Below are positions 21,907 through 31,634 of a stretch of DNA of 38,417 nucleotides, piece by piece. The DNA comes from a virus. Under the pieces are notes generated by a model, which worked only from the letters and a program-made list of their open reading frames with translations, ran no database searches and was not told the DNA's origin. Made by a program: the position numbers and the translations under genes. The stretch spans positions 1 to 38,417 of IMG/VR virus record IMGVR_UViG_3300025840_003904; one strand, 5' to 3'. The stretch's first letter is position 1, and every line of letters starts with the position of its first letter.

Positions 21907-22846
21907 AAGATTTAATAATTCGTAAATAATATGTGTTAGCTGTTACTGCTGAACCATCAGGAAACTCTTGTGCTCTATAGTCATCAGCGTTTACAAACAA
22001 TTGTTGATAGTTACCAGAACCATTTAAAATAGTATCTGCAATACCAGAACCTCTTGTATTACCTGTTGCTGTAGTTCCTAAAGTATAACTTAAAGCGTAT
22101 CCATCACCTGATGAAGCAGCTGTATATCTAATCCATTCTCCTATCAACGAATCAAACGCAGCCGTTGTATATTCTTTAATGTTGTTAGAAGCGTCTAAGA
22201 AATAAGGTTCAGTATATGTACCACTTACACCATCAATTCTATGTAAGTAATAGTTTGTAACTGTTGTTGGTTGGTCAAGTGTTTCAGGAATACCACCAGC
22301 AGTATATAAAGATGTATCTGCTCTTGTATCTGAAAAGATTGGTGTTGAAGCACCAGACACTTCAGTTGAACCTGCAACAGAAGCTGAAGTTGAAATGTGA
22401 TATGTTCCAGCTTGTGATGATGTTGTTGAACCAGAAGCTAATAAGTCAATTGCAGGATGTAAAAATGTATCTTTTACATCTTGTAAATTCATCGCTTGAA
22501 TTTGACCACTTGCGTTATAGTACACAGGCCAAGTTTTACCAGTATCACTTGTAGGCGTTACTGTAGCATTTGCTGAACTAATTTTAGCATATGTTACTGT
22601 AACTGTACTAGGTTCTGCTGTTGTAGCTTCAGTTGGATAACCTGTTGTACTTGTTGAATATGATCCCGCTTGCTTTCTTGTATCTGTAATACTTCCAATG
22701 TTACCACCAGAACCTACAACAGACAAAGCAACACTAGGATTTAATGAATATTGATAGACGGATCTTGCTACGATTTCATCAACCATAGTAGTGTCCATCT
22801 CACGTAGATTTCCACTAACTACGTATAAAGGTTTTCTTACTGCCAT
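21905..22846 (-). CDS. Virion structural protein, 313 aa (fibre/baseplate type)
   Basis: Opens MAVRKPLYVVSGNLREMDTTMVDEIV, a start seen in structural proteins of marine T4-like phages, followed by Ser/Thr/Ala-rich beta segments (TSTTGYPTEATTAEPSTV, STSASVAGSTEVSGAS) and a C-part with TNYYLHRIDG, YFLDASNNIKEY and ANTYYLRIIKS. It is likely part of the baseplate or fibre network. GGAG precedes the ATG, and tandem late boxes lie about 60 nt upstream. Specific role not known. Confidence 0.7.
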   Translation of the reverse strand: MAVRKPLYVVSGNLREMDTTMVDEIVARSVYQYSLNPSVALSVVGSGGNIGSITDTRKQAGSYSTSTTGYPTEATTAEPSTVTVTYAKISSANATVTPTSDTGKTWPVYYNASGQIQAMNLQDVKDTFLHPAIDLLASGSTTSSQAGTYHISTSASVAGSTEVSGASTPIFSDTRADTSLYTAGGIPETLDQPTTVTNYYLHRIDGVSGTYTEPYFLDASNNIKEYTTAAFDSLIGEWIRYTAASSGDGYALSYTLGTTATGNTRGSGIADTILNGSGNYQQLFVNADDYRAQEFPDGSAVTANTYYLRIIKS

Positions 22847-22904
22847 AATTTCTCCATTTTTTTACATTGGTACCACTTCATTTCAGTAAGTACCTCTTTA
22901 ATTA

Positions 22905-22918
22905 TATTTATATTTATA
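22905..22918 (-). promoter_or_regulatory. Two overlapping T4-type late promoter boxes
   Basis: TATAAATA occurs twice on the minus strand, at 22911-22918 and 22905-22912, sharing two bases. Predicted starts are 6 nt apart, near 22905 and 22899, with a leader of about 53-59 nt before the 313-aa gene. Confidence 0.7.
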
Positions 22919-22929
22919 CAAACTTTAAC

Positions 22930-23766
22930 TTAAGCACCAGCTCCGTATAAAGTCTTAACTACTGTGCCTGTTGAGTTTAAAATCTGCAAAGTTACTACAC
23001 TTTTTAGTTGATCCTGCCCAATAGCATCATCTGCCATATTTATTTCACCTATTGTGTCAGAAGCTATCATTGAACCAGTAATAACAGAGCTACTTCCTGT
23101 AGTAATAATAGTTCCAGTTTCATCTGGAATAGTAATTGTTCTATCTGCTGTGGGATCAACTACGGTTACTGTGGTCTCAAAGTCATCATTCGTAGCGCCT
23201 TCAAAAATTAAATTATAACTTGCGTTTAAGTTTATGTTTGAACCAAACCTTACAGTTCCAGTTGTGTTAGAAATATTTGTTGCTGATACATTAGGATTAA
23301 TTAATGTTGAACCTGCTTGAATTGTGCCTGCAGCTGTAACATTGTCATTTATTGTAATTGTGTCACTATCACTTGAAGCAATTGTATTTCCAGCTACTGT
23401 TATAGTTCCTAAAGTGTGTGTACCAGTTCCCTGTGCTGTAAATTCTCCTGTTATGGTAACATCACTTGGTAAAGAAAATGTAACTGTATCTGTAGCACTA
23501 ACTGTAGCTGTAACTTGATTCGCTGTACTAGCAAATGTTAATGTTTGTGCATTAGATATTGTTTCAGTAGTTGAACCATCAGAAATATCAAACGCTAAAC
23601 TTCCTGAAATTGATGCATACAATTCATTTACAGCACCAATTACTGATGTTGCACTAATACCAGAATCAAGTGTTGCTATATCTCCAAAATCTGTTTCAGA
23701 TAAAGCATTAAACTCGGTTCTAAATTCTTCGAGTGTTTGTGTTGCTGATATTGTTCTTGCAGCCAT
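22930..23766 (-). CDS. Tail fibre-like virion protein, 278 aa
   Basis: N-terminus MAARTISATQTLEEFRTEFN with ETDFGDIATL and AVNELYASIS, a common head of marine phage fibre proteins, then repeated DTVTFSLPSDVTITGEF and VAGNTIASSDSDTITINDNV beta segments. The C-terminus LKSVVTLQILNSTGTVVKTL-YGAGA matches the end of the 384-aa protein (LQILDSSGSTVKSLYGSGS), suggesting a shared assembly or trimer-tip motif. Its ATG overlaps the stop of the small protein upstream as TAATG. Confidence 0.75.
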   Translation of the reverse strand: MAARTISATQTLEEFRTEFNALSETDFGDIATLDSGISATSVIGAVNELYASISGSLAFDISDGSTTETISNAQTLTFASTANQVTATVSATDTVTFSLPSDVTITGEFTAQGTGTHTLGTITVAGNTIASSDSDTITINDNVTAAGTIQAGSTLINPNVSATNISNTTGTVRFGSNINLNASYNLIFEGATNDDFETTVTVVDPTADRTITIPDETGTIITTGSSSVITGSMIASDTIGEINMADDAIGQDQLKSVVTLQILNSTGTVVKTLYGAGA

Positions 23767-23987
23767 TATTTTTTAATTACCTCTTTTAATAGTTTTTTAA
23801 TTTCAAATAATTCACTTTTTAAATTATTTATCTCTTTTACTGTATCTCTTAAAACATCATTTTGTTTTTCTCTACTTTTATAACGACTCATATAAATTTG
23901 ATAATCAGTTTTATTTACATTTACAATTGCGTTAGAACTTGTATCTCTAACTAAACTTGCAAATCCTTCAACTTGTAATTTTGTCAT
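23766..23987 (-). CDS. Small conserved phage protein with coiled coil, 73 aa
   Basis: MTKLQVEGFASLVRDTSSNA then VNVNKTDYQIYMSRYKSREK and a heptad-rich end (KEINNLKSELFEIKKLLKEV). This VEGxxxLVRDxxSxAI pattern with a coiled tail is common next to DUF4815 proteins in marine T4-like phages. The frame is open from an ATG at 24005, but that start would overlap the giant gene by 17 nt; ATG 23987, one base after the giant gene's TAA, fits the conserved opening. Probably a virion or assembly protein. Confidence 0.72.
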   Translation of the reverse strand: MTKLQVEGFASLVRDTSSNAIVNVNKTDYQIYMSRYKSREKQNDVLRDTVKEINNLKSELFEIKKLLKEVIKK

Positions 23988-23988
23988 A

Positions 23989-26900
23989 TTAGATAGCCAA
24001 TGCAATACCTCTCATATCTCTCAATACAGGTGGATATGATGAATTGGTTCCTTTCATTACTATTTTTAGTTGGAATGATGTAAAGTCGTGTATATCATTA
24101 GCAGTAAATTTGTATTCTTTAAATGTGCTATCGTCTTCAGCAGGTGTAATTGAAATATCTGAACTACCGTCTGTGTTAAATGGTGTCCAACTTATATCAT
24201 CCAATTGTCTTTCTTCATCTGGTCCTGAAACTCTATAATACATTTCTACTTCAGATGTCGCTCTGATATTTGCAGTTAATCTTATATCCAATGCCTTAGA
24301 ATTGTTTTCTAAAATAATTGGTTTAGTACAATAAACAGCAGCTGATGATGTACCTAAATTATTAGTGTCATCCAAATAGTCAGGTGTATTAGATGAAGTA
24401 GGACTATTTAATCTGTTTGCAATTGTAAACACACTCATTCTTTGTGTATCTAATACTGGAGATATTTTAGTGTTTGTTGTTGTTAATTCTAAGATTGTGT
24501 AGAAAGATTTACCAGAACCTTGAGCGGCAACTCCTAATACAGTATCTCCAGATTCATTTATTTCACTTGCAACCATCTGAGGTGCAGTAAAGAATAAGTT
24601 ATCGTTGTTTACTACAGCAAGTTTGTTTGCAGCTGATGTTAAAGTAAATTGTGTTTCTGAACCGTGTACTGATTTACCAGTAGATGTTCTTACATAATAA
24701 TCTATATTTGTTCCTGGAACAACCATAGTTTGAATACCACCTAAGTTTAATACATCAAAAATTCTATTTTGAGTTGCTGTAACTGTAGCACCTCCAATGT
24801 CGCCTGTAGCACTAGCAGTTCCAGAAGCGAGTGTAATATCGTAACTATCTAAAGTAATATTTGAAATACTTGTATATGTTCCGTTAATTGGATCTGTAGT
24901 AGTATCAATACCATTATAAGTTCCGCTTGGTATACCAGCAATTGTAACATTGTTATCAGTTCCGTGCATACCGTGATTTGGATGGAATACTCTAATAACT
25001 GACGAGCCATTTGTTGTTCTTAAAGGATTATTTTTAAGTGTTCTTGTAGATAAAGTATCATTTGTTAAAGTAACTGTACCTGTAACTTGACTAAATTCTG
25101 CTCTTCTTAGTTTAAACTTCATATCTTCATTTTGTTCAGCAGACCAAGTCATACCGTTTTGAGATTTAAATAATACACCAGCATAAGGTTGAGCAGATAT
25201 GGTTCTATTTGAGTCTAATGATGTTTCGCCTATTCTTGCTACATAAGCATTGTAATCTTGTGAGTTAGCCATTACAACAAAACAGTATTCTATATTGTTT
25301 TGTATATAAACTGGACTTGGGAATGTAAATTTAGTTGCGACTGTACCATCTGTACTTGTATTTACTGAACCAGGATTTAAAGTAACTTCTGAGAATGGTA
25401 ATATTTTTTGTCCTGGATAACCGTTAACAACATCTCTAATTTGTACTGTAACTGGTATAGCACTATCTTTTGTACTAAAGAATATGTCAATTGAAGTTAA
25501 GAATACACCACCTTCATCATCAATTAAGAATGTTTGTGCTAAAGGATCGTGGTAACCAACTTGTCTTTCTTCCGTTCTTGTAGATGTTCTTGTGATAGAT
25601 TGTGTTTCAGTAACACTTCTCATTTCAACACGAGCTTCTCTACTTGATAAAATAGTTTCCCTTACAGTTTCTAATAATCCTCTTGCAACGTACTCAACGT
25701 TTGCCGCTGTTTCTACATTTGCATTTGTTAAACTGTTTGAAGAAGAACTTGTTAATCTGAATAGTCGTTGACCTGTTCTCCATCTAGGATTTGCGTCAAC
25801 TTTTGGATCAGGTATTGCAAAAGTACCTGTTACTGAACCATTAGCGTCTGTAACTAAATTACCTCCTAAAGAACCACCGTCAGGTGTTACGTATGAGGCA
25901 ATATTAATATTATCAAAGAATGGATATACTCTTGTATTTGGTTTTAATCTTGTTGCATTAAATGTAATTGTTCTACTTCTTATAAACGGAACAAAGGCAA
26001 CTGAAACAACTCTATCACCAATAGATGTTCTAATTGTTTCTGGTACAGCAACAGCTCTAATACCTGTTCTTGTTTGTGAAACTTGTTGTGCAGTAGTGAC
26101 TTCTTGTCTAGCAATAACTCTCCAACCATGGCCACCTCTTACCTCATAAGTTCCAATATCACGTCTTTCTGTTTCTATAGGTCTTCCTGTCCAAGTATCT
26201 TGCCAAGAATTCCAAACTGTACTCATAGGAAATTCAGATAACTGACCACTATTACCAGATTGTTTTGTTAAGTTATCCCAACTACCATTAGGGTTGTTGA
26301 TAACTAATTCTGGAGCTCTTTCTGTTTCTTTCCATTCATCACCTGGAGGTGTTAATTCTATTGACCCTATCCAAGTAAATACTCCAAATGGGTTTACATT
26401 AATAGCTTTACTTGCATATGGTTGATCAATTAAAGTAGCTTCTGTGTAAGGTAAGGTAATAAGATCACCTGTTTTTTGATAGTTTGCAGTTGTTCTATCA
26501 CTATTAACAATTTCTGTACCATCATCATCTCTTTCAATTAATTTGACAGCATCTTCGTGGAATGTAGGACGCAATTCACCTTTTGCATAATCTATTGAAA
26601 CTTTATAATCTTTATTTCCAACATCGCCTATATTATGACCTGTAAAATTATCTACGACAAATCCATTTTTAAATCTATCAAAACCATTTGCGTCTTGTAT
26701 TTGTAAATTTTGTGCAGCTGTTTCTAAAAGAGATAATTGAGTATAGTATTCAACTGTGTCAATTCTACTTTCAATACGACCAATATCTCTCATTGTGTAT
26801 CGTTTATTATCAACGTGTTCAATACCTACATCGGAAGTATCTAATGTGTATGCTGGTAAAAATAATGTGTATAGGTGCATAGCATTATCTAAAGTACCTG

Positions 26901-29900
26901 GAACTCTTGGTGCTATTGAACTAGCACCTTTTACAACTTTAAAATTACCATCTTTGTCTAAAAATATTTTATCTACTCTTCCTAAATAATATTCAAAATC
27001 TGATCTTATATCAGAATTAAATTTAATAGGTTGTACTGTTGAGGCACCTGTGCCATCAAACGATCTGTCTTGTACTCCTGAATTAATTGTAGAAGCGTCA
27101 TCAACTCTTGGTCTAAAATCTAAACTATCTCTTAACTCATATCTCACACCTGTTGTAGATGAAGTATATGCTGGTATATCCTCATAATTAATTGCTGAAT
27201 ATGAATCAACATCAAAGTAATCACCTGAACTATGAGTAAAATAATCAAAATCAATTAATAGTCGGCCTGTTGGTGTTACTTCACCATCTTTTAATTTTAT
27301 TCTACCAATGTCATAAAAATTATCTCTTTGACCATTGTCTAAATCAAATCTACTTGTAATATTTGTATCACTTGTAGTTGCAGCTGTTGAAAAATCAGCA
27401 GCCATATAAACTGCATTTATTTGATAAACGTCTGCTTTTGCAAGACCTATTGTACCACTTTCAATTGTAGTTTGATCTGTTATTGCAACCTGTGAACCTG
27501 TTGTTAAAGATTTTGTTTTTGATGTACCTACTGATTTGTTTATAGTTAGTAAAGCCTTTATATCGTGTGAAGCATAATTAGCACCAAAGTCAATTGTTAA
27601 TTGTGTTTTTGCAACATTTAAGGTAAAAATTGAAGTACCTTCGTGGTTGTTTCCTGTTAAACTTAAAACATCTCCAACGGCACCTGAACCACCAGAACCT
27701 AATGATGTTATTGAAATTGAAAAATCACTTTCTGATAAATCAGCAAACGTTTCATCTACACCTGCATTAAATGTTCCAATACCATCTCCAGTTAAAGATT
27801 TAATTTCGTGTTTTCTAAAAGTATATGTTGTATCTGAAGCATTACTGTTAGCAGTTGTTTTTAATGTTTTTATATTAGTATAAGGTAGTTTAAATATAGA
27901 AACATTTTTTTCAGGTGATTGTGATTTTGCACGTCTTCTTGTTACAATTGTTTTTGTAGAAGCAGCTGCAGTTACACTTGATAATGTCAAACTTGAATTT
28001 GAAATAATAGCTTCTACTATTTTTGTTTCTGTATTTCCACTATCATTTGTAAATGAAATTGAGTCACCAACTTTTAATTCTTCAGTAAATCTTGTATTAA
28101 TACCTTGTACATCAGCAGAACCTGAACCAACGTCAATTGATCCAGTTAAAACAAAGTTATCTCCATTTGTAGCATCTAATGCTGTATCAGCAGTAAATGT
28201 TGGACTACCAGCCATTGCAATTTGTTTAACCGATGGTAAATCAAATGATGTAACACCTTTTAAACCAACAGCGTCTGATTGAATAACTGCTGTGTTACTT
28301 GATGTGCCGCCTGTAATAGTTTCTCCAGCAACAAAGTCACCTTGTACATTTGAAATTACAACAACTCCATGTGCAGCTGTTCCACCTGAACTATAAGCAG
28401 TGAACGCTGATGAATCTATAGATGTTGTTCCGTCTGTGCCATATAATTCAAATGTTGTACCTGATGGATTTCTAACCGTATAAACATTACCATTAACTTC
28501 AGTCATACCAGATACACTTGAAATTGTAACTTGTTGACCTTCTTTAAAATTGTTGTTTGCTGTAACTACAGCAGGATCAGCTTGAGTAATACCTGTAATT
28601 GTAGCACTTTCAGTTGTAGAGTGTGTTTGTACAACACCTGTTGCACCTGATGTGCCACCTGTTACAATTTCTCCATCATTAAATGATTGAGCTGTTCTAA
28701 TATTTAAATGAGTAAACAAAACAATATCAAAAAGATAATGTTTGTAAATTGCACTTGTTAAACTTGAACTTGAAAAAATATTTGCCGAAGCAGTACCAGA
28801 TGAATATTCAAAACCTCTACTTTTTGCTCTTCCTATTTGTGTTACGGAAGATTCTGTTCCTGTATTTACAGTACCACGTGAACTTGTAGCCACGTTATGG
28901 AGAGTTAATCCTTTAAATGGTTCAATACCTGACGCAGAAGCAATATCTGGTGTACCATAAACGTTTGTTACGTTAACATAGTTACCAATATCAAATCTTG
29001 TACTAAAATTATTTTGTGTATCGAAATCTCTAGCCTTATCTACATCAATGTAAGTAGTAGCTATAGTATCTATTTCATAACCTTTTACATATGCTTTTCC
29101 TGGAGAAAATCCTACAGCAAGTTTAGTAGTATCACCACCGTTTGCTGATGTATAGATACCTCTATTATTACCTGATGCTAAATGTTCTCTAACATCAATA
29201 TCAAAAGGTCTAACAACATAGTCACCAGACTCGTCATATGTTCTTCTTGCTAATGTATCTTCTAAAACAGCATATTCAGTTGATCTAACTTGATTTTGCA
29301 ACGTACCACTTGATAGTCTTAACAATTCATAAAAGTTTGTATCTTCGGTACTTGATAATCCTTTTTTAGCTAATGTAAGAAGAATTTTAAATCTGTGAGC
29401 ACCTGGAGCGTTTGTATTTGAAACACCTTGTGCATTGTCATTTAAACTTGAATCATCTCCTGGAGTTACAAAAGATTCTGTAACTGTTAAACCAACTCTA
29501 TAACTAGGTGTGTTTGAATATTTGTCTAAGATTAAAGTTTGTGCTGACACTTGAACGTGAAAACCATTAATATAATAAACACCTTCTTGTATTTGTGCAG
29601 CTGAACCTGTAGCAGTTGTATCAACAACAACAGTTGGATTACCTGAACCGTCCGATGTTAAAGTTTCACCATCTGAAAAGGCTATTGTTGTATTGTCAGT
29701 ACTGTTTGTGTTAAAATATTTTACAAATAATGTATCTGGATCAGTACCGTCAGTTGCGACAGCGTTTATAACTTTTGCAGTTACGCCTGAAGTCCCGCCA
29801 GTTAATTTTGTACCAACGTATGTAGATAAACTTGAAGCTGATTTAGAAGTAAGTTTTACAGCATAGTATTTTAAATCATACCCAATTTCACCAGGTATAA

Positions 29901-30087
29901 TCATTGCACCTTTGTCAAAAAGGTGATCTGATACTCTTTCTATTTGATTTTGTAGTTGAGTTTGAACTTGTGTTAATTCTCTAGCTTGAACAGCAAATGC
30001 AGGTCTAAAAAGTATTCTGTGAAACTTTTTCGACTCTGTAAAATCGTCATAGTAAGGACTGACATTAAAATCAGTTGGACTTGGCAT
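23989..30087 (-). CDS. Giant DUF4815-type structural protein, 2032 aa
   Basis: The N-terminus (FNVSPYYDDFTESKKFHRIL, then FRPAFAVQARELTQVQTQLQ and NQIERVSDHLFDKGAMIIPG) is the DUF4815 signature of marine myovirus baseplate/fibre proteins. Inside are several G-E-x-I-T-G-G-T-S repeats (for example GEIVTGGTSGATGVV and GETITGGTSSNTAVI), a Pro/Arg-rich centre, and YHDPLAQTFLIDDEGGVFLT about two-thirds along, a beta-domain marker of this family. It takes the position of the T4 gp9-gp12 connector/fibre genes. GGGGA precedes the ATG. It likely bridges baseplate and fibres. The single uninterrupted frame of over 6 kb is intact. Confidence 0.85.
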   Translation of the reverse strand: MPSPTDFNVSPYYDDFTESKKFHRILFRPAFAVQARELTQVQTQLQNQIERVSDHLFDKGAMIIPGEIGYDLKYYAVKLTSKSASSLSTYVGTKLTGGTSGVTAKVINAVATDGTDPDTLFVKYFNTNSTDNTTIAFSDGETLTSDGSGNPTVVVDTTATGSAAQIQEGVYYINGFHVQVSAQTLILDKYSNTPSYRVGLTVTESFVTPGDDSSLNDNAQGVSNTNAPGAHRFKILLTLAKKGLSSTEDTNFYELLRLSSGTLQNQVRSTEYAVLEDTLARRTYDESGDYVVRPFDIDVREHLASGNNRGIYTSANGGDTTKLAVGFSPGKAYVKGYEIDTIATTYIDVDKARDFDTQNNFSTRFDIGNYVNVTNVYGTPDIASASGIEPFKGLTLHNVATSSRGTVNTGTESSVTQIGRAKSRGFEYSSGTASANIFSSSSLTSAIYKHYLFDIVLFTHLNIRTAQSFNDGEIVTGGTSGATGVVQTHSTTESATITGITQADPAVVTANNNFKEGQQVTISSVSGMTEVNGNVYTVRNPSGTTFELYGTDGTTSIDSSAFTAYSSGGTAAHGVVVISNVQGDFVAGETITGGTSSNTAVIQSDAVGLKGVTSFDLPSVKQIAMAGSPTFTADTALDATNGDNFVLTGSIDVGSGSADVQGINTRFTEELKVGDSISFTNDSGNTETKIVEAIISNSSLTLSSVTAAASTKTIVTRRRAKSQSPEKNVSIFKLPYTNIKTLKTTANSNASDTTYTFRKHEIKSLTGDGIGTFNAGVDETFADLSESDFSISITSLGSGGSGAVGDVLSLTGNNHEGTSIFTLNVAKTQLTIDFGANYASHDIKALLTINKSVGTSKTKSLTTGSQVAITDQTTIESGTIGLAKADVYQINAVYMAADFSTAATTSDTNITSRFDLDNGQRDNFYDIGRIKLKDGEVTPTGRLLIDFDYFTHSSGDYFDVDSYSAINYEDIPAYTSSTTGVRYELRDSLDFRPRVDDASTINSGVQDRSFDGTGASTVQPIKFNSDIRSDFEYYLGRVDKIFLDKDGNFKVVKGASSIAPRVPGTLDNAMHLYTLFLPAYTLDTSDVGIEHVDNKRYTMRDIGRIESRIDTVEYYTQLSLLETAAQNLQIQDANGFDRFKNGFVVDNFTGHNIGDVGNKDYKVSIDYAKGELRPTFHEDAVKLIERDDDGTEIVNSDRTTANYQKTGDLITLPYTEATLIDQPYASKAINVNPFGVFTWIGSIELTPPGDEWKETERAPELVINNPNGSWDNLTKQSGNSGQLSEFPMSTVWNSWQDTWTGRPIETERRDIGTYEVRGGHGWRVIARQEVTTAQQVSQTRTGIRAVAVPETIRTSIGDRVVSVAFVPFIRSRTITFNATRLKPNTRVYPFFDNINIASYVTPDGGSLGGNLVTDANGSVTGTFAIPDPKVDANPRWRTGQRLFRLTSSSSNSLTNANVETAANVEYVARGLLETVRETILSSREARVEMRSVTETQSITRTSTRTEERQVGYHDPLAQTFLIDDEGGVFLTSIDIFFSTKDSAIPVTVQIRDVVNGYPGQKILPFSEVTLNPGSVNTSTDGTVATKFTFPSPVYIQNNIEYCFVVMANSQDYNAYVARIGETSLDSNRTISAQPYAGVLFKSQNGMTWSAEQNEDMKFKLRRAEFSQVTGTVTLTNDTLSTRTLKNNPLRTTNGSSVIRVFHPNHGMHGTDNNVTIAGIPSGTYNGIDTTTDPINGTYTSISNITLDSYDITLASGTASATGDIGGATVTATQNRIFDVLNLGGIQTMVVPGTNIDYYVRTSTGKSVHGSETQFTLTSAANKLAVVNNDNLFFTAPQMVASEINESGDTVLGVAAQGSGKSFYTILELTTTNTKISPVLDTQRMSVFTIANRLNSPTSSNTPDYLDDTNNLGTSSAAVYCTKPIILENNSKALDIRLTANIRATSEVEMYYRVSGPDEERQLDDISWTPFNTDGSSDISITPAEDDSTFKEYKFTANDIHDFTSFQLKIVMKGTNSSYPPVLRDMRGIALAI

Positions 30088-30103
30088 TATCTATTTTCCC
30101 CTA

Positions 30104-31600
30104 TTAAAACTCAATAATGAGTTTGATGTTTTCAGTTTGATCGGTTGCTCTAGTAATTTTGGTTCTGTTCTCTACATATAAAATTTCACCTGAGTCGTGT
30201 TGTAATTCTGGAGCAGCATATCCAGAAGTAAATGAAACGTTGTTAACTGTTTGTGTAGAAGTGTCTGGAGTACCAGTGGCACTTGAACCTTGACCAGTAA
30301 TTACATTTGCACCTGAAAAAGTAGTTACATTTCCATTACTATCAGCCCCAGCGTCATTATGCCTTGTCTGAATGTAATATAAAATACCGTTTACAGAATC
30401 CCATTCAACAACTTTACCAACAGCACCTGTTGTTGCTTGATTAATTTCTTCATCAGCAGTAAATGTTCCTGGTGTTGGAGAACTTGCAATTTTAACTGCA
30501 TATGTTCCTCTTAATGTTGCAGCTGAAGCAGCTGTTCCACTTGCGTTGTTTGGATCTTTAATTAAAGTAATTTTTCTAAAGTCGTTTGCAGCTGTAAAGT
30601 CACCAGAGTTTGTACTTTCTGTACCTTCTAATGTTGTGTTTAACATTACAAAAAATCCACCTAATTCTTCTACAGCATTAAATCCGTGTCCACCTTTTGG
30701 TGGAATAATAACATCTAACTCAGCACCTGAACCAGCACCGCCAGCATTTGTTGCTGTAATTATATCAGCGTTTCTAATATAACCTGATGTGTATCCTGTA
30801 CCTCTTGTTGTAACTGTAACAGCTGTAATTGCACCTGAAGTTAAAGTAACTGAACATACTCCACCACTACCATCACCTTTTATTGGTACAGCAGTTATTG
30901 TTCCTGATGTTGCACCACCTGAAACTGTATAACCAGAACCAGCAGTTTTAATTTTAACCACATCTAAGGCACCATCAACAGCAGCTGAACTTACAGTTGA
31001 GTCTGTTGAAACACCCATAAAATCTGTAGATAAGAAATTTGCTTGCTGTGACGCTGATAAAGTGTACATATATTTCCACTTATAATCATCTGAAGTTGTA
31101 ATAACTGAAGTAGAAGTGCCAGATGGTTGATCTGTTGATGTTCCACCACCGTTATTATCTAAACATTTGTAAACATTTCTATCTGAAGTTAAAACATAAA
31201 AAGTTGAATCAAATAAAGTAGTTGCACCACTATTTGAAGTTACTCTTGTTGATGTACTACCTGTTACATATTCTTCATAGTCGTGTCTGTAAATGTCATA
31301 AACTGTGCCAGACGTCCAGTTTCTTCTTGGTACTACAAAAGACACATCTGAAGCTGTAATTTTCTTAGCAGCTAATAAATCGTCAAAGTTTTTAAATTCG
31401 TTTAATACACTATCACCTGGTGTAATAGGTGCAGTTTCAGTTCCTTCGTAGTCTGTTCTTCCGTCTGGTCTTGTTAAAGTACCAAATTCTTGTGCTCTAC
31501 CTATTCCTAAGTAGTAAACTGTTGGAGAAGCCTCAGAAAACGATTCTGAAAACTGTTCCGCATTGTTTATTCTAAATTTGTTTGTTATAATTGCTGGCAT
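30104..31600 (-). CDS. gp8: Baseplate wedge protein gp8-like, 498 aa
   Basis: SPTVYYLGIGRAQEF, PRRNWTSGTVYDIYRHDYEE, FYVLTSDRNVYKCLDNNGGG and DDYKWKYMYTLSASQQANFL are hallmark segments of T4 gp8 relatives. T4 gp8 is a dimer in the baseplate wedge; this protein is longer than T4 gp8 (about 334 aa) because of a beta-rich middle and C-part with GSGYTVSGGATSGTITAV repeats. Late promoter and a GAGGA ribosome site are immediately upstream. It is followed 16 nt later by the DUF4815 giant. Confidence 0.85.
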   Translation of the reverse strand: MPAIITNKFRINNAEQFSESFSEASPTVYYLGIGRAQEFGTLTRPDGRTDYEGTETAPITPGDSVLNEFKNFDDLLAAKKITASDVSFVVPRRNWTSGTVYDIYRHDYEEYVTGSTSTRVTSNSGATTLFDSTFYVLTSDRNVYKCLDNNGGGTSTDQPSGTSTSVITTSDDYKWKYMYTLSASQQANFLSTDFMGVSTDSTVSSAAVDGALDVVKIKTAGSGYTVSGGATSGTITAVPIKGDGSGGVCSVTLTSGAITAVTVTTRGTGYTSGYIRNADIITATNAGGAGSGAELDVIIPPKGGHGFNAVEELGGFFVMLNTTLEGTESTNSGDFTAANDFRKITLIKDPNNASGTAASAATLRGTYAVKIASSPTPGTFTADEEINQATTGAVGKVVEWDSVNGILYYIQTRHNDAGADSNGNVTTFSGANVITGQGSSATGTPDTSTQTVNNVSFTSGYAAPELQHDSGEILYVENRTKITRATDQTENIKLIIEF

Positions 31601-31617
31601 TTCTTATTCCTCATTTA

Positions 31618-31625
31618 TATTTATA
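31618..31625 (-). promoter_or_regulatory. T4-type late promoter box of gp8
   Basis: Exact TATAAATA on the minus strand. Predicted start near 31612, so the 12-nt leader begins with the GAGGA ribosome site of gp8. Confidence 0.75.
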
Positions 31626-31634
31626 ATCATTTTA

